DNA of 64,000 bases from Bacteroidota bacterium (GTDB lineage Bacteria; Bacteroidota; Bacteroidia; Flavobacteriales_D; Crocinitomicaceae): positions 62,001-126,000 of the forward strand of contig SBGX01000032.1 in the NCBI GenBank assembly GCA_006226425.1, given 5' to 3'. Within the stretch, counting starts at the first letter, position 1. Each line of letters begins with the position of its first letter. This document shows positions 35,908-46,456 of this stretch, in pieces. Under the pieces are notes generated by a model. The model worked only from the letters and a program-made list of their open reading frames with translations. It searched no databases and was not told the DNA's origin. A program made the translations under genes and the position numbers.

Positions 35908-37329
35908 ATGAGCCGTTTTAAGTGGTACATATATGCAAGTTTTTTTCTCCTTCTCGCATGTAATAATGTGGAAAAGGACGTGGAACAGTTGGAGCCGGAG
36001 GAAGAAACGACTGACCTGACTGAGATCATCAAAAGAGGAAGTTTGAAGGTCCTGGCAGAGAACAGTTCAACCTCCTATTTCATTTATCGGGGTAAAAAAA
36101 TGGGCTTTGAATACGAGTTGCTGAATGCTTTTTGTAAGAGTATGGGGCTGGAGTTGGAAGTGGTTTCATTGAGCAACCTGGACAATGCGGAAAGGATGTT
36201 GGAAGAAGGAGTGGGGGATATTATTGCCTGTAATTATACAATCACAAAAGAACGACAGAAAAAAATGAATTTCTCCATCCCCTTCTTGAGGACACCGCAG
36301 GTATTGGTTCAACGAAAACCGTCTGAATGGCAGAAAATGGATCAAAAAGAGTTGGAGGAGAAACTAATTCACGATCCCTTGCAATTGGCAGGAAAAAAAG
36401 TGACTGTATGGAAACAGTCAAGTTATTACCAGCGTCTCGTACACTTGCAAGAGGAGATTGGAGATACGATTTTGATAAAAGGAGAAGAAGGGGATGTGAC
36501 CGGAGAAGATTTGGTAGAACAGGTTTCGGAAGGAGAAATTGACTATACGGTGGTTGAGAAGAATATCGCCCAGGTCAACAGTCGCTTTTATGATAACCTG
36601 GACATCCAGTTGGAGTTAAGTGTCCGGCAACAGATTGCATTTGCACTGAGAAAGTCTTCTCCCATGCTCAAATCGAAACTAGATGAGTGGTTGGAAGAGT
36701 ATATGAAGGGACCGGCATTTCGGTATACGAAAAGAAAATATTTTGAACTTTCGGGAATCACCCAAAAATCACAGGAGCCATACTCAAACCTGAAGGGCGG
36801 AAAGATTTCAAAGTTTGATCAAATTTTTAAAAGGGAAGCGTCAAAATACAAATGGGATTGGCGTTTGATCGCTTCGGTGGCCTATCAGGAGTCTAAATTC
36901 AATCCGTACATCACTGGGTTTGGAGGAGCTTACGGCATGATGCAATTTATGCCGGAAGTAGGACCAAAGTTTGGTGTTTACCCCGATTCCCCGCCAGAAG
37001 TACAGATCGCCGGAGGAACAAAAAAATTGTATAAGGATTATAAAAATTGGCCGGAAATTGAAGATGAGGTTCAGCGTCAGAAATTTGCCCTGGCATCTTA
37101 TAATGCCGGTTTGGGACATATAAAAGATGCACAACGATTGGCTCGAAAACATGGGATGGACCCTCTGAAATGGGATGGAAATGTGGAGTTGATGGTACGC
37201 AATCTTTCGCACAAGGAATATTACCAGGATGACGTGGTAAAATATGGAGCCATGCGGGGCTCGGTGACGTTTAAGTATGTAAGTTCTATCTTTGAGCGCT
37301 ACGAAGCATACAAATCGGCATTTCAATAG
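35908..37329 (+). CDS. mltF: MltF-like membrane-bound lytic murein transglycosylase
   Basis: 473-residue lipoprotein (SFFLLLAC, lipobox Cys18). Residues 35-275 are a solute-binding family 3 domain (GSLKVLAENSSTSYFIYRG, MGFEYELLNAF, DIIACNYTITKERQK). Residues 305-440 are an SLT lysozyme-like domain with catalytic Glu in AYQESKFNP, then GGAYGMMQFMP and ASYNAGLGH. This is the MltF architecture, in which peptide sensing by the first domain controls glycan cleavage. It acts on peptidoglycan from the outer-membrane inner leaflet. miaA follows after two bases. Confidence 0.93.
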   Translation: MSRFKWYIYASFFLLLACNNVEKDVEQLEPEEETTDLTEIIKRGSLKVLAENSSTSYFIYRGKKMGFEYELLNAFCKSMGLELEVVSLSNLDNAERMLEEGVGDIIACNYTITKERQKKMNFSIPFLRTPQVLVQRKPSEWQKMDQKELEEKLIHDPLQLAGKKVTVWKQSSYYQRLVHLQEEIGDTILIKGEEGDVTGEDLVEQVSEGEIDYTVVEKNIAQVNSRFYDNLDIQLELSVRQQIAFALRKSSPMLKSKLDEWLEEYMKGPAFRYTKRKYFELSGITQKSQEPYSNLKGGKISKFDQIFKREASKYKWDWRLIASVAYQESKFNPYITGFGGAYGMMQFMPEVGPKFGVYPDSPPEVQIAGGTKKLYKDYKNWPEIEDEVQRQKFALASYNAGLGHIKDAQRLARKHGMDPLKWDGNVELMVRNLSHKEYYQDDVVKYGAMRGSVTFKYVSSIFERYEAYKSAFQ

Positions 37330-37331
37330 AA

Positions 37332-38264
37332 GTGACACAGAAGACGAATACGAAAGAACTTATTGTTATTCAGGGGCCTACTGCGAGTGGGAAAACAAGC
37401 CTGGCGATCGCTTTAGCAAAAAGGTGGGAGACGGAAATTCTTTCCGCGGACTCCAGACAGTTTTATCGCGAAATGTCGATAGGTACTGCCAAGCCTGACG
37501 AGGAGGAACAAGAAGGGATTCCACATCATTTTATTGACTCGCATAGCATTGAAGATGCATTGACAGCTGCAGAGTTTGAAAAGCAAGCATTGAAGAAATT
37601 AGACACTTTGTTTCAAAAACACCAGCGAATTGTTCTGGTGGGAGGATCAGGAATGTTTATCGATGCTCTGTGTGATGGTTTGGATGATTTGCCGCATTCG
37701 AAACAAGTTAGGGAACAATTGAACTCAGAGTTCCAGGATCAGGGATTAGAACCTTTGTTGAAGGAATTAGGTGAAAAGGATCATGAATACTACGAGAAGA
37801 TAGATCGACAAAATCCTGTTCGGGTAATTCGAGCCTTGGAAGTCATAAGGCTTAGTGGGAGGAAGTATTCGGAACTTCGTGCGCAAAAAAGTAATCCTCG
37901 ACCATTTCAAATCAGACGCTTTGTGATCGATTTACCCAGAGAAGAACTGTATCAGAGAATTGATTTACGGGTGGATGTTATGATGGAGCGGGGCTTGCTT
38001 GAAGAAGTGAAGCGCTTGTTACCATATCAACATCAAATGATTATGCGGACTGTTGGTTATCAGGAATTGTTTCCATATCTGAATGGGAAAACGGATCTGG
38101 AATCGGCGCTTGCCAAAATGAAGCAAAATTCGCGCAGATATGCCAAAAGACAGTTGACCTGGTTCCGCCGAAACCCAAAGAATGTCTGGTTGAAAAGTCA
38201 CTCGACCGAGAAGCAACTGGAGGAGATTGAAAAGATTCTGGCTCAGGAGAAAAAAAATGTTTGA
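37332..38264 (+). CDS. miaA: tRNA dimethylallyltransferase
   Basis: 310 residues. It adds an isopentenyl group to A37 of tRNAs reading UNN codons. P-loop GPTASGKT is at residues 15-22. SADSRQFYREMSIGTAKP is the DMAPP/tRNA region, followed by HHFID and GGSGMFIDAL. QFKRYAKRQ-like NSRRYAKRQLTWFRR lies near the C-terminus. Translation begins at a GTG two bases after the transglycosylase stop, so it is translationally coupled. Length is normal. Confidence 0.96.
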   Translation: MTQKTNTKELIVIQGPTASGKTSLAIALAKRWETEILSADSRQFYREMSIGTAKPDEEEQEGIPHHFIDSHSIEDALTAAEFEKQALKKLDTLFQKHQRIVLVGGSGMFIDALCDGLDDLPHSKQVREQLNSEFQDQGLEPLLKELGEKDHEYYEKIDRQNPVRVIRALEVIRLSGRKYSELRAQKSNPRPFQIRRFVIDLPREELYQRIDLRVDVMMERGLLEEVKRLLPYQHQMIMRTVGYQELFPYLNGKTDLESALAKMKQNSRRYAKRQLTWFRRNPKNVWLKSHSTEKQLEEIEKILAQEKKNV

Positions 38265-38305
38265 TGAAAGGCTCCGGTAAAACGATATAGCTCAAAAAAT
38301 ATTCA

Positions 38306-38313
38306 TAAATTTG
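38306..38313 (+). promoter_or_regulatory. -7 promoter element of guaB
   Basis: TAAATTTG matches TAnnTTTG and lies 28 bases before the guaB ATG. No purine-regulator site was recognised. Confidence 0.5.
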
Positions 38314-38341
38314 CAGGAATTTATTTTAAAAATAAGTTCGC

Positions 38342-39814
38342 ATGTCCCTTACAAATCTTGAGTCAATCAAAGAAGGTTTAACCTTCGACGACGTCCTTTT
38401 AGTTCCGGCCTTTTCGGAAGTTCTTCCACGAGATGTTCAGATCAAAAGTAAGATCACTAGAAACATTGAGGTGAATACACCGATTGTGTCCGCAGCAATG
38501 GATACGGTCACGGAAGCTAGTTTGGCAATTGCGATTGCACAACAGGGAGGAATCGGAGTCGTCCACAAAAATATGTCAATCGAGGAGCAGGCTTTGGAAG
38601 TTCGCAAAGTCAAGCGTTCCGAAAGCGGAATGATTTTGGACCCGGTCACATTGCCGGAAACAGCCATTGTTCAGGACGCTTTGAATTTGATGAGGGAGAA
38701 CAAGATTGGAGGAATTCCGGTCGTGGATCAGCAAATGACCTTGAAAGGGATCGTGACAAATCGGGACTTGCGATTTGAAAAGAATTTTCAGCGCCCGATC
38801 GTTGAAGTGATGACATCCGACAAAATTGTAACAACGAAAGACGGGACAGACTTGGCAGTAGCGGAAGTGATCCTTCAGGAGCACAAGATCGAAAAACTTC
38901 CGGTGGTAGATGAGCAGGAAAAACTGATTGGATTAATTACGTATCGGGATATCATCAAGGTAAAGGAGCATCCGAATTCTTGTAAAGATAGTTATGGCCG
39001 ATTGAGAGTTGCTGCTGCAGTGGGAGTGACGGCTGATACCATGGAACGAATCACTGCTCTGGTTGATGCCGGGGTAGATGCCGTGGTGATCGATACGGCA
39101 CACGGTCACTCAAAAGGAGTTGTTGACAAACTGAAGGAAGTCAAAAGAGCATTTCCGGAAATAGATGTGATCGTTGGAAATATTGCCACAGCAGAAGCGG
39201 CAAAATACCTGGCAGATGCTGGAGCAGATGCTGTGAAGGTAGGAATTGGACCAGGTTCGATTTGTACGACGAGAGTCATTGCCGGAGTTGGTGTTCCACA
39301 GTTGTCAGCGGTAAATGAAGTGGCTCGTGGATTGCAGGGAACAGGTGTTCCGTTGATCGCAGATGGAGGAATCCGATATACCGGTGATATTGTCAAGGCG
39401 ATCGCTGCTGGAGCAGATACGGTGATGGTAGGTTCCATGTTGGCTGGAGTAGAGGAATCACCGGGGGAAACAATCATCTATGAAGGACGAAAATTCAAGA
39501 CCTATCGGGGAATGGGCTCATTGGAAGCCATGCAGAAAGGTTCGAAGGATCGCTATTTTCAGGATGCAGAAGATGACGTAAAAAAGCTGGTGCCGGAAGG
39601 AATTACAGGACGCGTGCCCTACAAAGGGCGTCTCGAAGAGGTGGTCTATCAGATCATTGGAGGTTTGAGAGCCGGAATGGGATACTGCGGGGCAGCGGAC
39701 ATTGACGCATTGAAAAAATCAAAATTCGTTCGGATCACAAATGCAGGGGTAAAAGAATCGCATCCACATGATGTGAGTATCTCGCGGGAAGCGCCCAATT
39801 ACAGCCTGAAATAA
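38342..39814 (+). CDS. guaB: IMP dehydrogenase
   Basis: 490 residues. It oxidises IMP to XMP with NAD+, the committed step of guanine nucleotide synthesis. The TIM barrel is split by two CBS domains (about 93-205). The catalytic Cys308 lies in GPGSICTTR, with DGGIRYTGD, the flap [10 protein letters not shown] and the mobile-loop RG (TGRVPYKG). Monocistronic or leading into the envelope-chaperone genes; a new promoter box occurs 36 bases after its stop. Confidence 0.98.
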   Translation: MSLTNLESIKEGLTFDDVLLVPAFSEVLPRDVQIKSKITRNIEVNTPIVSAAMDTVTEASLAIAIAQQGGIGVVHKNMSIEEQALEVRKVKRSESGMILDPVTLPETAIVQDALNLMRENKIGGIPVVDQQMTLKGIVTNRDLRFEKNFQRPIVEVMTSDKIVTTKDGTDLAVAEVILQEHKIEKLPVVDEQEKLIGLITYRDIIKVKEHPNSCKDSYGRLRVAAAVGVTADTMERITALVDAGVDAVVIDTAHGHSKGVVDKLKEVKRAFPEIDVIVGNIATAEAAKYLADAGADAVKVGIGPGSICTTRVIAGVGVPQLSAVNEVARGLQGTGVPLIADGGIRYTGDIVKAIAAGADTVMVGSMLAGVEESPGETIIYEGRKFKTYRGMGSLEAMQKGSKDRYFQDAEDDVKKLVPEGITGRVPYKGRLEEVVYQIIGGLRAGMGYCGAADIDALKKSKFVRITNAGVKESHPHDVSISREAPNYSLK

Positions 39815-39849
39815 TTATTCCGAAGCTTCAAAATCTAAAAAGTATTGTG

Positions 39850-39857
39850 TATTTTTG
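39850..39857 (+). promoter_or_regulatory. -7 promoter element of the PpiC-type chaperone gene
   Basis: TATTTTTG (TAnnTTTG) lies 30 bases before the ATG at 39888. An in-frame TTG at 39855 sits inside this box and cannot be the start. Confidence 0.45.
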
Positions 39858-39887
39858 GCTGATTTAAAAATTAGAAAAGCCAAAGGT

Positions 39888-41840
39888 ATGAAGTCTGTTT
39901 TAGCAGCCATTTTCATTTTTAGTTTGAGTCTTGTCTGGTCGCAATCCGGCAAAGAGGTCGTCATGGAAATAGATGGCGAAAAGGTCAGTAAATCAGAGTT
40001 TTTGCAAATTTACTTGAAGAACAACCCGTCGCCAAAGTATGATAAAGCTTCTTTGGACGAGTACATGGAGTTGTTTCGCAAGTTTAAACTGAAAGTTGCC
40101 GAGGCCGAGGCGCTTGGGTACGATAGTATTCCGCGTCTTCGAAGAGAATTAGAGGGGTACCGAAAGTCTTTATCGATGCCATACATGGTGGACGGAGAGA
40201 AGAACGATGAGTTGGTGAAAGAAGCTTATGAGCGAATGAAGATAGAGATCAATGCATCTCATATTCTGATCAAAGTAGCGGAAAATGCTTCCTCTGCAGA
40301 TACTCTTAAGGCATATAATCGAATCTTAGCACTGAAGAAGCGGATTGAAAAAGGAGAATCCTTTGAGAACGTAGCTTCCGGACCGGGTGGATCGGAAGAT
40401 CCCTCTGTGAGACAGAATAAAGGAAATCTGGGGTATTTTACCGCCTTCCAAATGGTATATCCTTTTGAAGAAGCCGCATACAATACACCGGTTGGTCAGA
40501 TTTCGAATCCGGTTCGCACCCGTTTTGGGTATCACATTCTGAAAGTACATAGTCATCGTCCGGCGAGAGGAACAATCACGGTGGGGCACATCATGATTGC
40601 CAAATCAAAGGATGATACAGAAGCAGATCGCCAGGCAGCGAAGAAGAAAGCACAGGAGATCTATGAGAAATTGAAAGGTGGCGCTTCATTTGATGAAATG
40701 GCCAAATTGTACTCAGATGATTATAACACTAATACGAAAGGTGGAGTGTTACCTCCTTTTGGTACTGGGACTTCCACACGGATGTTGCCGGAGTTTGAGG
40801 AAGCAGCTTTTGCTCTGAAGGAGGACAATGATATTTCCAAGCCGATAGAAACCGAGTATGGAATCCACATCATCAAACGAACTAAATGGAAGGGGCTTGC
40901 TTCTTTTGAATCGATGGAGCGTGAATTGAAGAACAAGGTGAAGAGAGATATCCGTTCCAAAAGAACACAAGACATCTTTGTTGGAAAGCTGAAGAAGGAA
41001 TATGGTTACAAAGATTTGTCAGCCAAACGTCTCAAAAAGATTTATCCGAAAGTAGATTCAACTTATTTTGAAGGAGCGGAGTTGGACGAGAGTTTGAGAA
41101 CCAATAAGGTGATGTTTGTGTTGGATGGCAAGAAATTCCCACAAAAGAAATTCATCTCATATTTGCAGGCCAATCACAAAGGCTTACCTGTTTCTGACAT
41201 CAAGGATGTCGTGAATATGCACTATAAGAACTGGGTGAAGCAATGCGTCCTGGATTACGAGGATGGTCAATTGGAAGACAAATATCCAGAGTTCAAAGCA
41301 TTGATGAAAGAATATCATGACGGAATCCTGTTGTATGAAGTGATGACAGACAAAGTATGGGAAAAGGCCAATAAGGATACCTCCGGATTAAAGTCATTTC
41401 ATACACTCAATGCGTCAAAATATACCTGGAAAGACCGAGTTGAGGGAACAATCTATGAATGTAAGAATCAGTTTGTAGCCATGAAAGTGCAGGAACTTTT
41501 GAAGGAAAAGAAAGATCCGGTAGAGATCATGTCGGAAGTAAATGCGCAGTCTGAACTGAATTTGAGAATGAAAAACGGACGTTTTGAAATTGAAGAAACA
41601 CCAGCGTTAAAAGGACAGAAGTTAAAATTAGGAGTTAATGGACCTTACATGACAGATGACAAACATTATGTAGTGGTCGTGGATGAGCTGATTCCATTGG
41701 AAATGAAGACTTTTGAAGAGGCGAAGGGAGCGATTACTTCAGATTATCAGGAAGCCCTTGAGAAAGAATGGCTTGACGAATTGGAGAAGAAGCATACGGT
41801 AGTCATTAACAAAGACGTTCTGTACTCGATCGGGCGATGA
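39888..41840 (+). CDS. PpiC/parvulin-type periplasmic peptidyl-prolyl isomerase (about 650 aa)
   Basis: Signal peptide MKSVLAAIFIFSLSLVWSQ from the ATG at 39888, preceded by AAAGG. An N-terminal helical chaperone region is followed by two parvulin domains. The first runs HILIKVAENASSADT to NKGNLGYFTAFQMVYPFEEAAYN and RFGYHILKVHSHRP. The second runs HIMIAKSKDDTEADR to TKGGVLPPFGTGTSTRMLPEFEEAAF and EYGIHIIKRTKW. A long C-terminal chaperone-like tail of about 270 residues is larger than in SurA. It is predicted to escort outer-membrane proteins through the periplasm, and is followed by a SurA-like gene and moxR. Confidence 0.92.
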   Translation: MKSVLAAIFIFSLSLVWSQSGKEVVMEIDGEKVSKSEFLQIYLKNNPSPKYDKASLDEYMELFRKFKLKVAEAEALGYDSIPRLRRELEGYRKSLSMPYMVDGEKNDELVKEAYERMKIEINASHILIKVAENASSADTLKAYNRILALKKRIEKGESFENVASGPGGSEDPSVRQNKGNLGYFTAFQMVYPFEEAAYNTPVGQISNPVRTRFGYHILKVHSHRPARGTITVGHIMIAKSKDDTEADRQAAKKKAQEIYEKLKGGASFDEMAKLYSDDYNTNTKGGVLPPFGTGTSTRMLPEFEEAAFALKEDNDISKPIETEYGIHIIKRTKWKGLASFESMERELKNKVKRDIRSKRTQDIFVGKLKKEYGYKDLSAKRLKKIYPKVDSTYFEGAELDESLRTNKVMFVLDGKKFPQKKFISYLQANHKGLPVSDIKDVVNMHYKNWVKQCVLDYEDGQLEDKYPEFKALMKEYHDGILLYEVMTDKVWEKANKDTSGLKSFHTLNASKYTWKDRVEGTIYECKNQFVAMKVQELLKEKKDPVEIMSEVNAQSELNLRMKNGRFEIEETPALKGQKLKLGVNGPYMTDDKHYVVVVDELIPLEMKTFEEAKGAITSDYQEALEKEWLDELEKKHTVVINKDVLYSIGR

Positions 41841-41932
41841 TCCGAACAAATGTTAATTCTTCACAAAAGGATTCGGACGACAGCTTTAAAAAACGAAATT
41901 TGGCCTTAATTCAAGTCGATTTTAGAAACATC

Positions 41933-43282
41933 ATGGTGAAAAATATTGGAGTTCTTTGTGCGATGGTATTTTGTCTGGCAGGAAACAGCTACGGACAGCA
42001 GCCCTTGGACAAAATAGTGGCGCAGGTGGGTGATCAAATTATCCTGAAATCGGATTTAGAAGCCCAAAAGCTTCAGAATATCCAGGATGGAAATGAAGGC
42101 TCAGAGACGGATTGTCAAATTTTGGAACAGCTAATGTTTCAGCACTTGTTGGTGAATCAGGCCAAAATTGACAGTATCGAAATTACAGATGCCCAGGTGA
42201 ACGGGGAAATGGAAAACCGATTACGGATTATCGAGAATCAAATAGGTGGTCGAGACAAATTGGAAGCTTTTTACGGAAAGACGATTGCCCAGATCAAAGA
42301 TGAGTTTCACAGCTCCATTAAAGACCGCATGTTGGCAGATGAAATGAGACGTCAGATTACAGAAACAGTTAGTATCACTCCAAAAGAGATTAAAAAGTTT
42401 TACAGCAACATTCCAAAAGACAGTTTACCTCTGATCAATTCCAAATTGAGCTTTCAGCAGATCGTTGTATTTCCGGAGATTACGGATGCAGACCGGGCGC
42501 TGGCACAAAAAAAACTGGAAGATATCAGGAAAGATATTTTGGGTGGAAAAAGCTTTGAGACTCAGGCTAGAATTCATTCCCAGGACCCCGGAAGTGGCTC
42601 CAAGGGAGGGACGATTGAAGCAACCAGGGGGATGATGGTTCCAAATTTTGAAGCCAATGTTTTTGCCCTGGATGAACTGGAAATTAGTCCGGTTTTTGAA
42701 ACGGAGTATGGCTATCACATTGTTCAATTGGTGAAAAGACAGGGGGATGATTATACTTGTCGTCACATTCTAATCATTCCAGAGTTTAACCGGGAAAGCT
42801 TACAGGCATCTAGTGAAAGAATTGACCAGTGTTACAAAGAACTGAAGCAAAATGAAATTACCTGGGAGGAAGCAGTGAAGAAGTATTCCAATGATGAGAA
42901 TACCAAACAGAATAGTGGGATCATTACGAACCCGATCACTGGAGAACAAACCTGGAGTATGGAAGACCTGAACCAGGTGGATCAGCAAATCTATTTGTTG
43001 ACCGATGCCATGGAGAAAGGTGATGTTTCGAAGCCCTCCTTTTATTTTGATTATCTGTCTAGAAAACAAGGAATTAGAATTGTTCGTTTGATGGGGCGTA
43101 CCGACCCTCACTATGCAAACCTGAAAGAAGATTACGCACTCATTCAAAGGGCCGCTGAGAATGAGAAAAAACAAAACGCACTGGACAAATGGATTAATTC
43201 CAAGGTATCGAATGCATACATTCGAATTGATGAGGAATTAATGAACTGTCCGTTTCAAACGAACTGGAAACAAACCCCCTAA
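41933..43282 (+). CDS. surA: SurA-like periplasmic chaperone / PPIase
   Basis: About 449 residues. The start chosen is the ATG at 41933, giving the signal peptide MVKNIGVLCAMVFCLAGNSYGQ. An ATG at 41837 overlapping the previous stop (ATGA) would add 32 polar residues before it. The N-terminal domain LDKIVAQVGDQIILKSDLEAQ is the SurA signature. Two parvulin domains follow: LSFQQIVVFPEITDADR to KGGTIEATRGMMVPNFEANVF and YGYHIVQLVKR, then CRHILIIPEFNRES to the C-terminus. It folds or escorts outer-membrane barrels. Third envelope-quality gene after guaB. Confidence 0.92.
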   Translation: MVKNIGVLCAMVFCLAGNSYGQQPLDKIVAQVGDQIILKSDLEAQKLQNIQDGNEGSETDCQILEQLMFQHLLVNQAKIDSIEITDAQVNGEMENRLRIIENQIGGRDKLEAFYGKTIAQIKDEFHSSIKDRMLADEMRRQITETVSITPKEIKKFYSNIPKDSLPLINSKLSFQQIVVFPEITDADRALAQKKLEDIRKDILGGKSFETQARIHSQDPGSGSKGGTIEATRGMMVPNFEANVFALDELEISPVFETEYGYHIVQLVKRQGDDYTCRHILIIPEFNRESLQASSERIDQCYKELKQNEITWEEAVKKYSNDENTKQNSGIITNPITGEQTWSMEDLNQVDQQIYLLTDAMEKGDVSKPSFYFDYLSRKQGIRIVRLMGRTDPHYANLKEDYALIQRAAENEKKQNALDKWINSKVSNAYIRIDEELMNCPFQTNWKQTP

Positions 43283-43294
43283 AACCAACTACCC

Positions 43295-44254
43295 ATGTCT
43301 GATGTTCAAGCGATTGATAAGCTCGTAGAAGATTATAAAGCCCTGAAAAATGAAGTCCACCGTGTCATTGTGGGACAGGACGAAGTCGTTGATCAGGTGT
43401 TGATCTCTATTTTCTCGAGAGGACATGCTTTGCTAGTTGGAGTTCCCGGATTGGCAAAAACATTGCTGGTAAATACCATCGCACAAACCCTCGGTTTGAG
43501 TTTTAATAGGATTCAGTTTACTCCCGACCTGATGCCATCGGATATCATCGGTTCGGAAATTCTGGATGAAAACAGACAATTTAAGTTCATCAAAGGCCCC
43601 TTGTTTAGTAATATCATTCTGGCAGATGAGATTAACCGAACGCCTCCGAAAACGCAGTCAGCACTTTTAGAAGCCATGCAGGAAAAAAGCGTGACGGCGG
43701 CGGGGACGACTTATCAATTGCCAAATCCCTTTTTCGTATTGGCAACGCAAAACCCGATTGAGCAGGAGGGAACCTATCCGCTTCCAGAAGCGCAGTTGGA
43801 CCGGTTCATGTTCAATATTTGGGTAGATTATCCGAAGTTTGTGGAAGAAATAGCGATAGTGAAGGCAACGACCGCAGACGTGTCAACGGAATTGAGACAG
43901 GTGTTGGACGGAGAGCAGATCAAGGCCTATCAACAATTAATCAGAAGAATCCCTGTAGCAGATAATGTATTGGAATATGCTGTGAAACTGGTAGCCAAGA
44001 CAAGATATGCCAGTGAGTATGCTCCACAATTGACCAAGGATTTTGTGAGTTGGGGCGCCGGGCCAAGAGCATCCCAGTATTTGATTATCGGAGCGAAATG
44101 TCACGCAGCAATCCGGGGAAAATATTCACCAGACATAGAAGATGTTAAAGCAGTGGCAACTCCCATACTTCGACATCGAATCGTTCGCAACTATAAAGCA
44201 GAGGCAGAAGGTTATAGTTTGGACCGAATTATTGAAGAATTAATGAAAGACTAG
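43295..44254 (+). CDS. MoxR family AAA+ ATPase
   Basis: 319 residues. Walker A GVPGLAKT (49-56), Walker B LADEINRTPPKTQSALLEAMQE, sensor 1 LATQNPIEQEGTYPLPEAQLDRF, and the C-terminal lid with GAGPRASQYLI. MoxR ATPases act as chaperones that assemble or activate metal- or VWA-domain protein complexes. The usual DUF58/VWA partners are not found downstream; the neighbour is a SirB1-like gene. It begins 12 bases after surA, so it is probably in the same unit. Confidence 0.95.
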   Translation: MSDVQAIDKLVEDYKALKNEVHRVIVGQDEVVDQVLISIFSRGHALLVGVPGLAKTLLVNTIAQTLGLSFNRIQFTPDLMPSDIIGSEILDENRQFKFIKGPLFSNIILADEINRTPPKTQSALLEAMQEKSVTAAGTTYQLPNPFFVLATQNPIEQEGTYPLPEAQLDRFMFNIWVDYPKFVEEIAIVKATTADVSTELRQVLDGEQIKAYQQLIRRIPVADNVLEYAVKLVAKTRYASEYAPQLTKDFVSWGAGPRASQYLIIGAKCHAAIRGKYSPDIEDVKAVATPILRHRIVRNYKAEAEGYSLDRIIEELMKD

Positions 44255-44367
44255 GGCGCTAAAACCCTGTATCGAAGCGTCTTTCAGTAGCTAATTAACA
44301 TTTTACTTTTTAAAAAAACTGTTTTAGCCTCCAAATGGCAGACAGGACATGCCGTAATTTTGTGCTT

Positions 44368-45246
44368 ATGGAAGCAATGCGGACTGTCGAGGCCCTGGTG
44401 CATCTCATAGATGATCCTGATGAGCACGTGTTTGAACACGTGCGTGGACAACTTAAGTCCTATGGACGTGATGCCATCCCCTACCTGGAAGGTTCCTGGG
44501 AGAAGAATGAATTTGGTCTGTTACATCAAAGCCGGATTGAGGATCTGATTCATGAGATTCAGTTCGACACCTGTAAAGAAGAATTGAGAAGTTGGAGAAC
44601 ATCCAGCTCGAAAGACTTACTCGACGCGTCTATCATCATTGCAAAATATCAGTATCCTGATCTGGACGTACAAGGGATTCGGGATGAAATCGAACGAATT
44701 AGACAAGCTGTTTGGTTGGAGATCAATGAACATCAAACAGCATTTGAGAAGATTAAGGTCTTCAATAAAGTCTTTTACGAAATGTGCGGATTTCGGGGGA
44801 ATACCAGATCCTTTCATTCACCTTTGAGTTCTTATGTAAATACGGTACTTGAAACAAGGAGAGGAACACCCTTGACACTTAGTCTCATTTACAGTGTGAT
44901 TGCCCAATCATTGAAGATTCCGGTTTTTGGGGTGAATTTGCCCAATCATTTCGTGCTTTGCTACATGGATGAAAACCAGACGCAGCGATTATTGGACAAT
45001 GAAAATAAGTTTGGAGTACTATTTTACATCAACACATTTTCAAGGGGGAAGATTTTTTATGAGAATGATGTCACCCAGTTTTTGCGGAAATTGCAAATAA
45101 CACCGGATCGAAGTCACTTTGAGCCATGTTCGAATACGATCATGATCCAACGAATGCTAACCAACCTGATTACCGCTTTTCAGCACGTAGGTAACCTGCG
45201 AAAAGTAAATGAACTGAACGAGTTGAGATCCTTGTTCAGCGATTAA
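44368..45246 (+). CDS. SirB1-like transglutaminase-fold protein
   Basis: About 292 residues. The core YEMCGFRGNTRSFHSPLSSYVNTVLETRRGTPLTLSLIYSVIAQ contains the conserved segment of the SirB1 N-terminal/transglutaminase-like family, and GVNLPNHFVLCY supplies the expected His. A Cys in the position of the papain-like nucleophile (M-C-G) is present, but catalysis is unproven. The start is placed at the ATG at 44368; an upstream ATG at 44335 precedes a TAATTTTG -7 box (44355-44362) that would lie inside the coding region. If that box is used, the mRNA is leaderless. The C-terminus is helical, TPR-like. The family's role is unknown. Confidence 0.82.
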   Translation: MEAMRTVEALVHLIDDPDEHVFEHVRGQLKSYGRDAIPYLEGSWEKNEFGLLHQSRIEDLIHEIQFDTCKEELRSWRTSSSKDLLDASIIIAKYQYPDLDVQGIRDEIERIRQAVWLEINEHQTAFEKIKVFNKVFYEMCGFRGNTRSFHSPLSSYVNTVLETRRGTPLTLSLIYSVIAQSLKIPVFGVNLPNHFVLCYMDENQTQRLLDNENKFGVLFYINTFSRGKIFYENDVTQFLRKLQITPDRSHFEPCSNTIMIQRMLTNLITAFQHVGNLRKVNELNELRSLFSD

Positions 45247-45260
45247 GAAAACTGCTAATC

Positions 45261-46451
45261 CTAGCTAATTACATTCAATTCTTTACCAACCTTGATGAAA
45301 GCGGCAATTGCTTTGTCCAGATCAGCCTTGCTGTGTGCAGCAGAAATTTGTGTTCTGATTCGGGCCTGTCCTTTGGCAACAACCGGATAAAAGAAACCAA
45401 TGGCGTAAACACCCTCTTCTAGTAATTTGTCAGCAAAACGCTGTGAAAGAGCCGCATCATAAAGCATGATAGGCACAATGGGGGAGTCTCCCGGTTTGAC
45501 ATCAAAACCAGCTTCGGTGATTCCTTTCTTAAAGTAGTTGGTGTTTTCTTCCAGTTTATCTCTTAGCTCCGTGGTGGAACTTAAAATGTCAAATACTTTA
45601 ATTGCCGCTCCAACAATGGAAGGGGCGAGTGAGTTGGAGAAAAGGTAAGGACGGGATCGTTGACGTAACATTTCGATGACTTCCTTCCGTCCGGTGGTAT
45701 ACCCACCCATGGCTCCGCCAAGGGCTTTTCCCAGAGTTCCGGTGATAATATCAACGCGGCCCATTACCTCACAGTATTCGGGAACACCTCTTCCGGTTTT
45801 ACCAATAAATCCGGCTGAATGACATTCATCAGTCATGACTAGGGCATCGTGTTTATCTGCAAGATCACAAATTTGATCCAACTTGGCGATGTCACCGTCC
45901 ATGGAAAAAACACCATCGGTCACGATGATTCGGAAGCGCTGATCCTGAGCCTTTTTTAGTTGCTCTTCCAGATCTGCCATGTCGCTGTGCTTGTAACGAT
46001 ATCGCTGCGCTTTACAAAGTCTGATTCCATCAATGATAGAAGCGTGGTTTAATTCATCTGAAATGATGGCATCCTCAGTCGTAAAGAGAGGTTCGAAAAC
46101 CCCTCCATTGGCATCAAATGCGGCAGCATACAGGATGGTATCCTCGGTGCCGTAAAATGCAGCAATTTTTTCTTCCAGGGTTTTGTGAATGTCCTGGGTA
46201 CCACAAATGAAACGTACGGAAGACATCCCGAAACCATGGGTGTCCAGAGTCTCTTTGGCGGCCTGCACCACATCCGGATGAGAAGACAATCCCAGGTAAT
46301 TGTTGGCACACATAATAACCACTTGATCACCGCTTGAAATGGAAACATTTGCTCCTTGCGGACTGGTGATGACGCGTTCCCGCTTAAAAATTCCACCTGC
46401 TTCAATTTCTTTTAATTCTTCCTGTAAATGTGCTTTGATTTTTCCGTACAT
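45261..46451 (-). CDS. kbl: Glycine C-acetyltransferase (2-amino-3-ketobutyrate CoA ligase)
   Basis: 396 residues, PLP-dependent alpha-oxoamine synthase. It cleaves 2-amino-3-ketobutyrate with CoA to glycine and acetyl-CoA in threonine degradation. The PLP lysine is K242 in [44 protein letters not shown] and [12 protein letters not shown] are standard. Related 8-amino-7-oxononanoate synthase is excluded by the [11 protein letters not shown] and [12 protein letters not shown] forms and by absence of bio genes. tdh is not adjacent. Its promoter carries an operator-like palindrome at 46457-46474. Confidence 0.95.
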   Translation of the reverse strand: MYGKIKAHLQEELKEIEAGGIFKRERVITSPQGANVSISSGDQVVIMCANNYLGLSSHPDVVQAAKETLDTHGFGMSSVRFICGTQDIHKTLEEKIAAFYGTEDTILYAAAFDANGGVFEPLFTTEDAIISDELNHASIIDGIRLCKAQRYRYKHSDMADLEEQLKKAQDQRFRIIVTDGVFSMDGDIAKLDQICDLADKHDALVMTDECHSAGFIGKTGRGVPEYCEVMGRVDIITGTLGKALGGAMGGYTTGRKEVIEMLRQRSRPYLFSNSLAPSIVGAAIKVFDILSSTTELRDKLEENTNYFKKGITEAGFDVKPGDSPIVPIMLYDAALSQRFADKLLEEGVYAIGFFYPVVAKGQARIRTQISAAHSKADLDKAIAAFIKVGKELNVIS

Positions 46452-46456
46452 ATCGA

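Noticed and set aside
41837-41932. Upstream start for the SurA-like gene overlapping the previous stop (ATGA)
   Set aside because: It would place 32 polar residues before a clear signal peptide that begins at the ATG at 41933.
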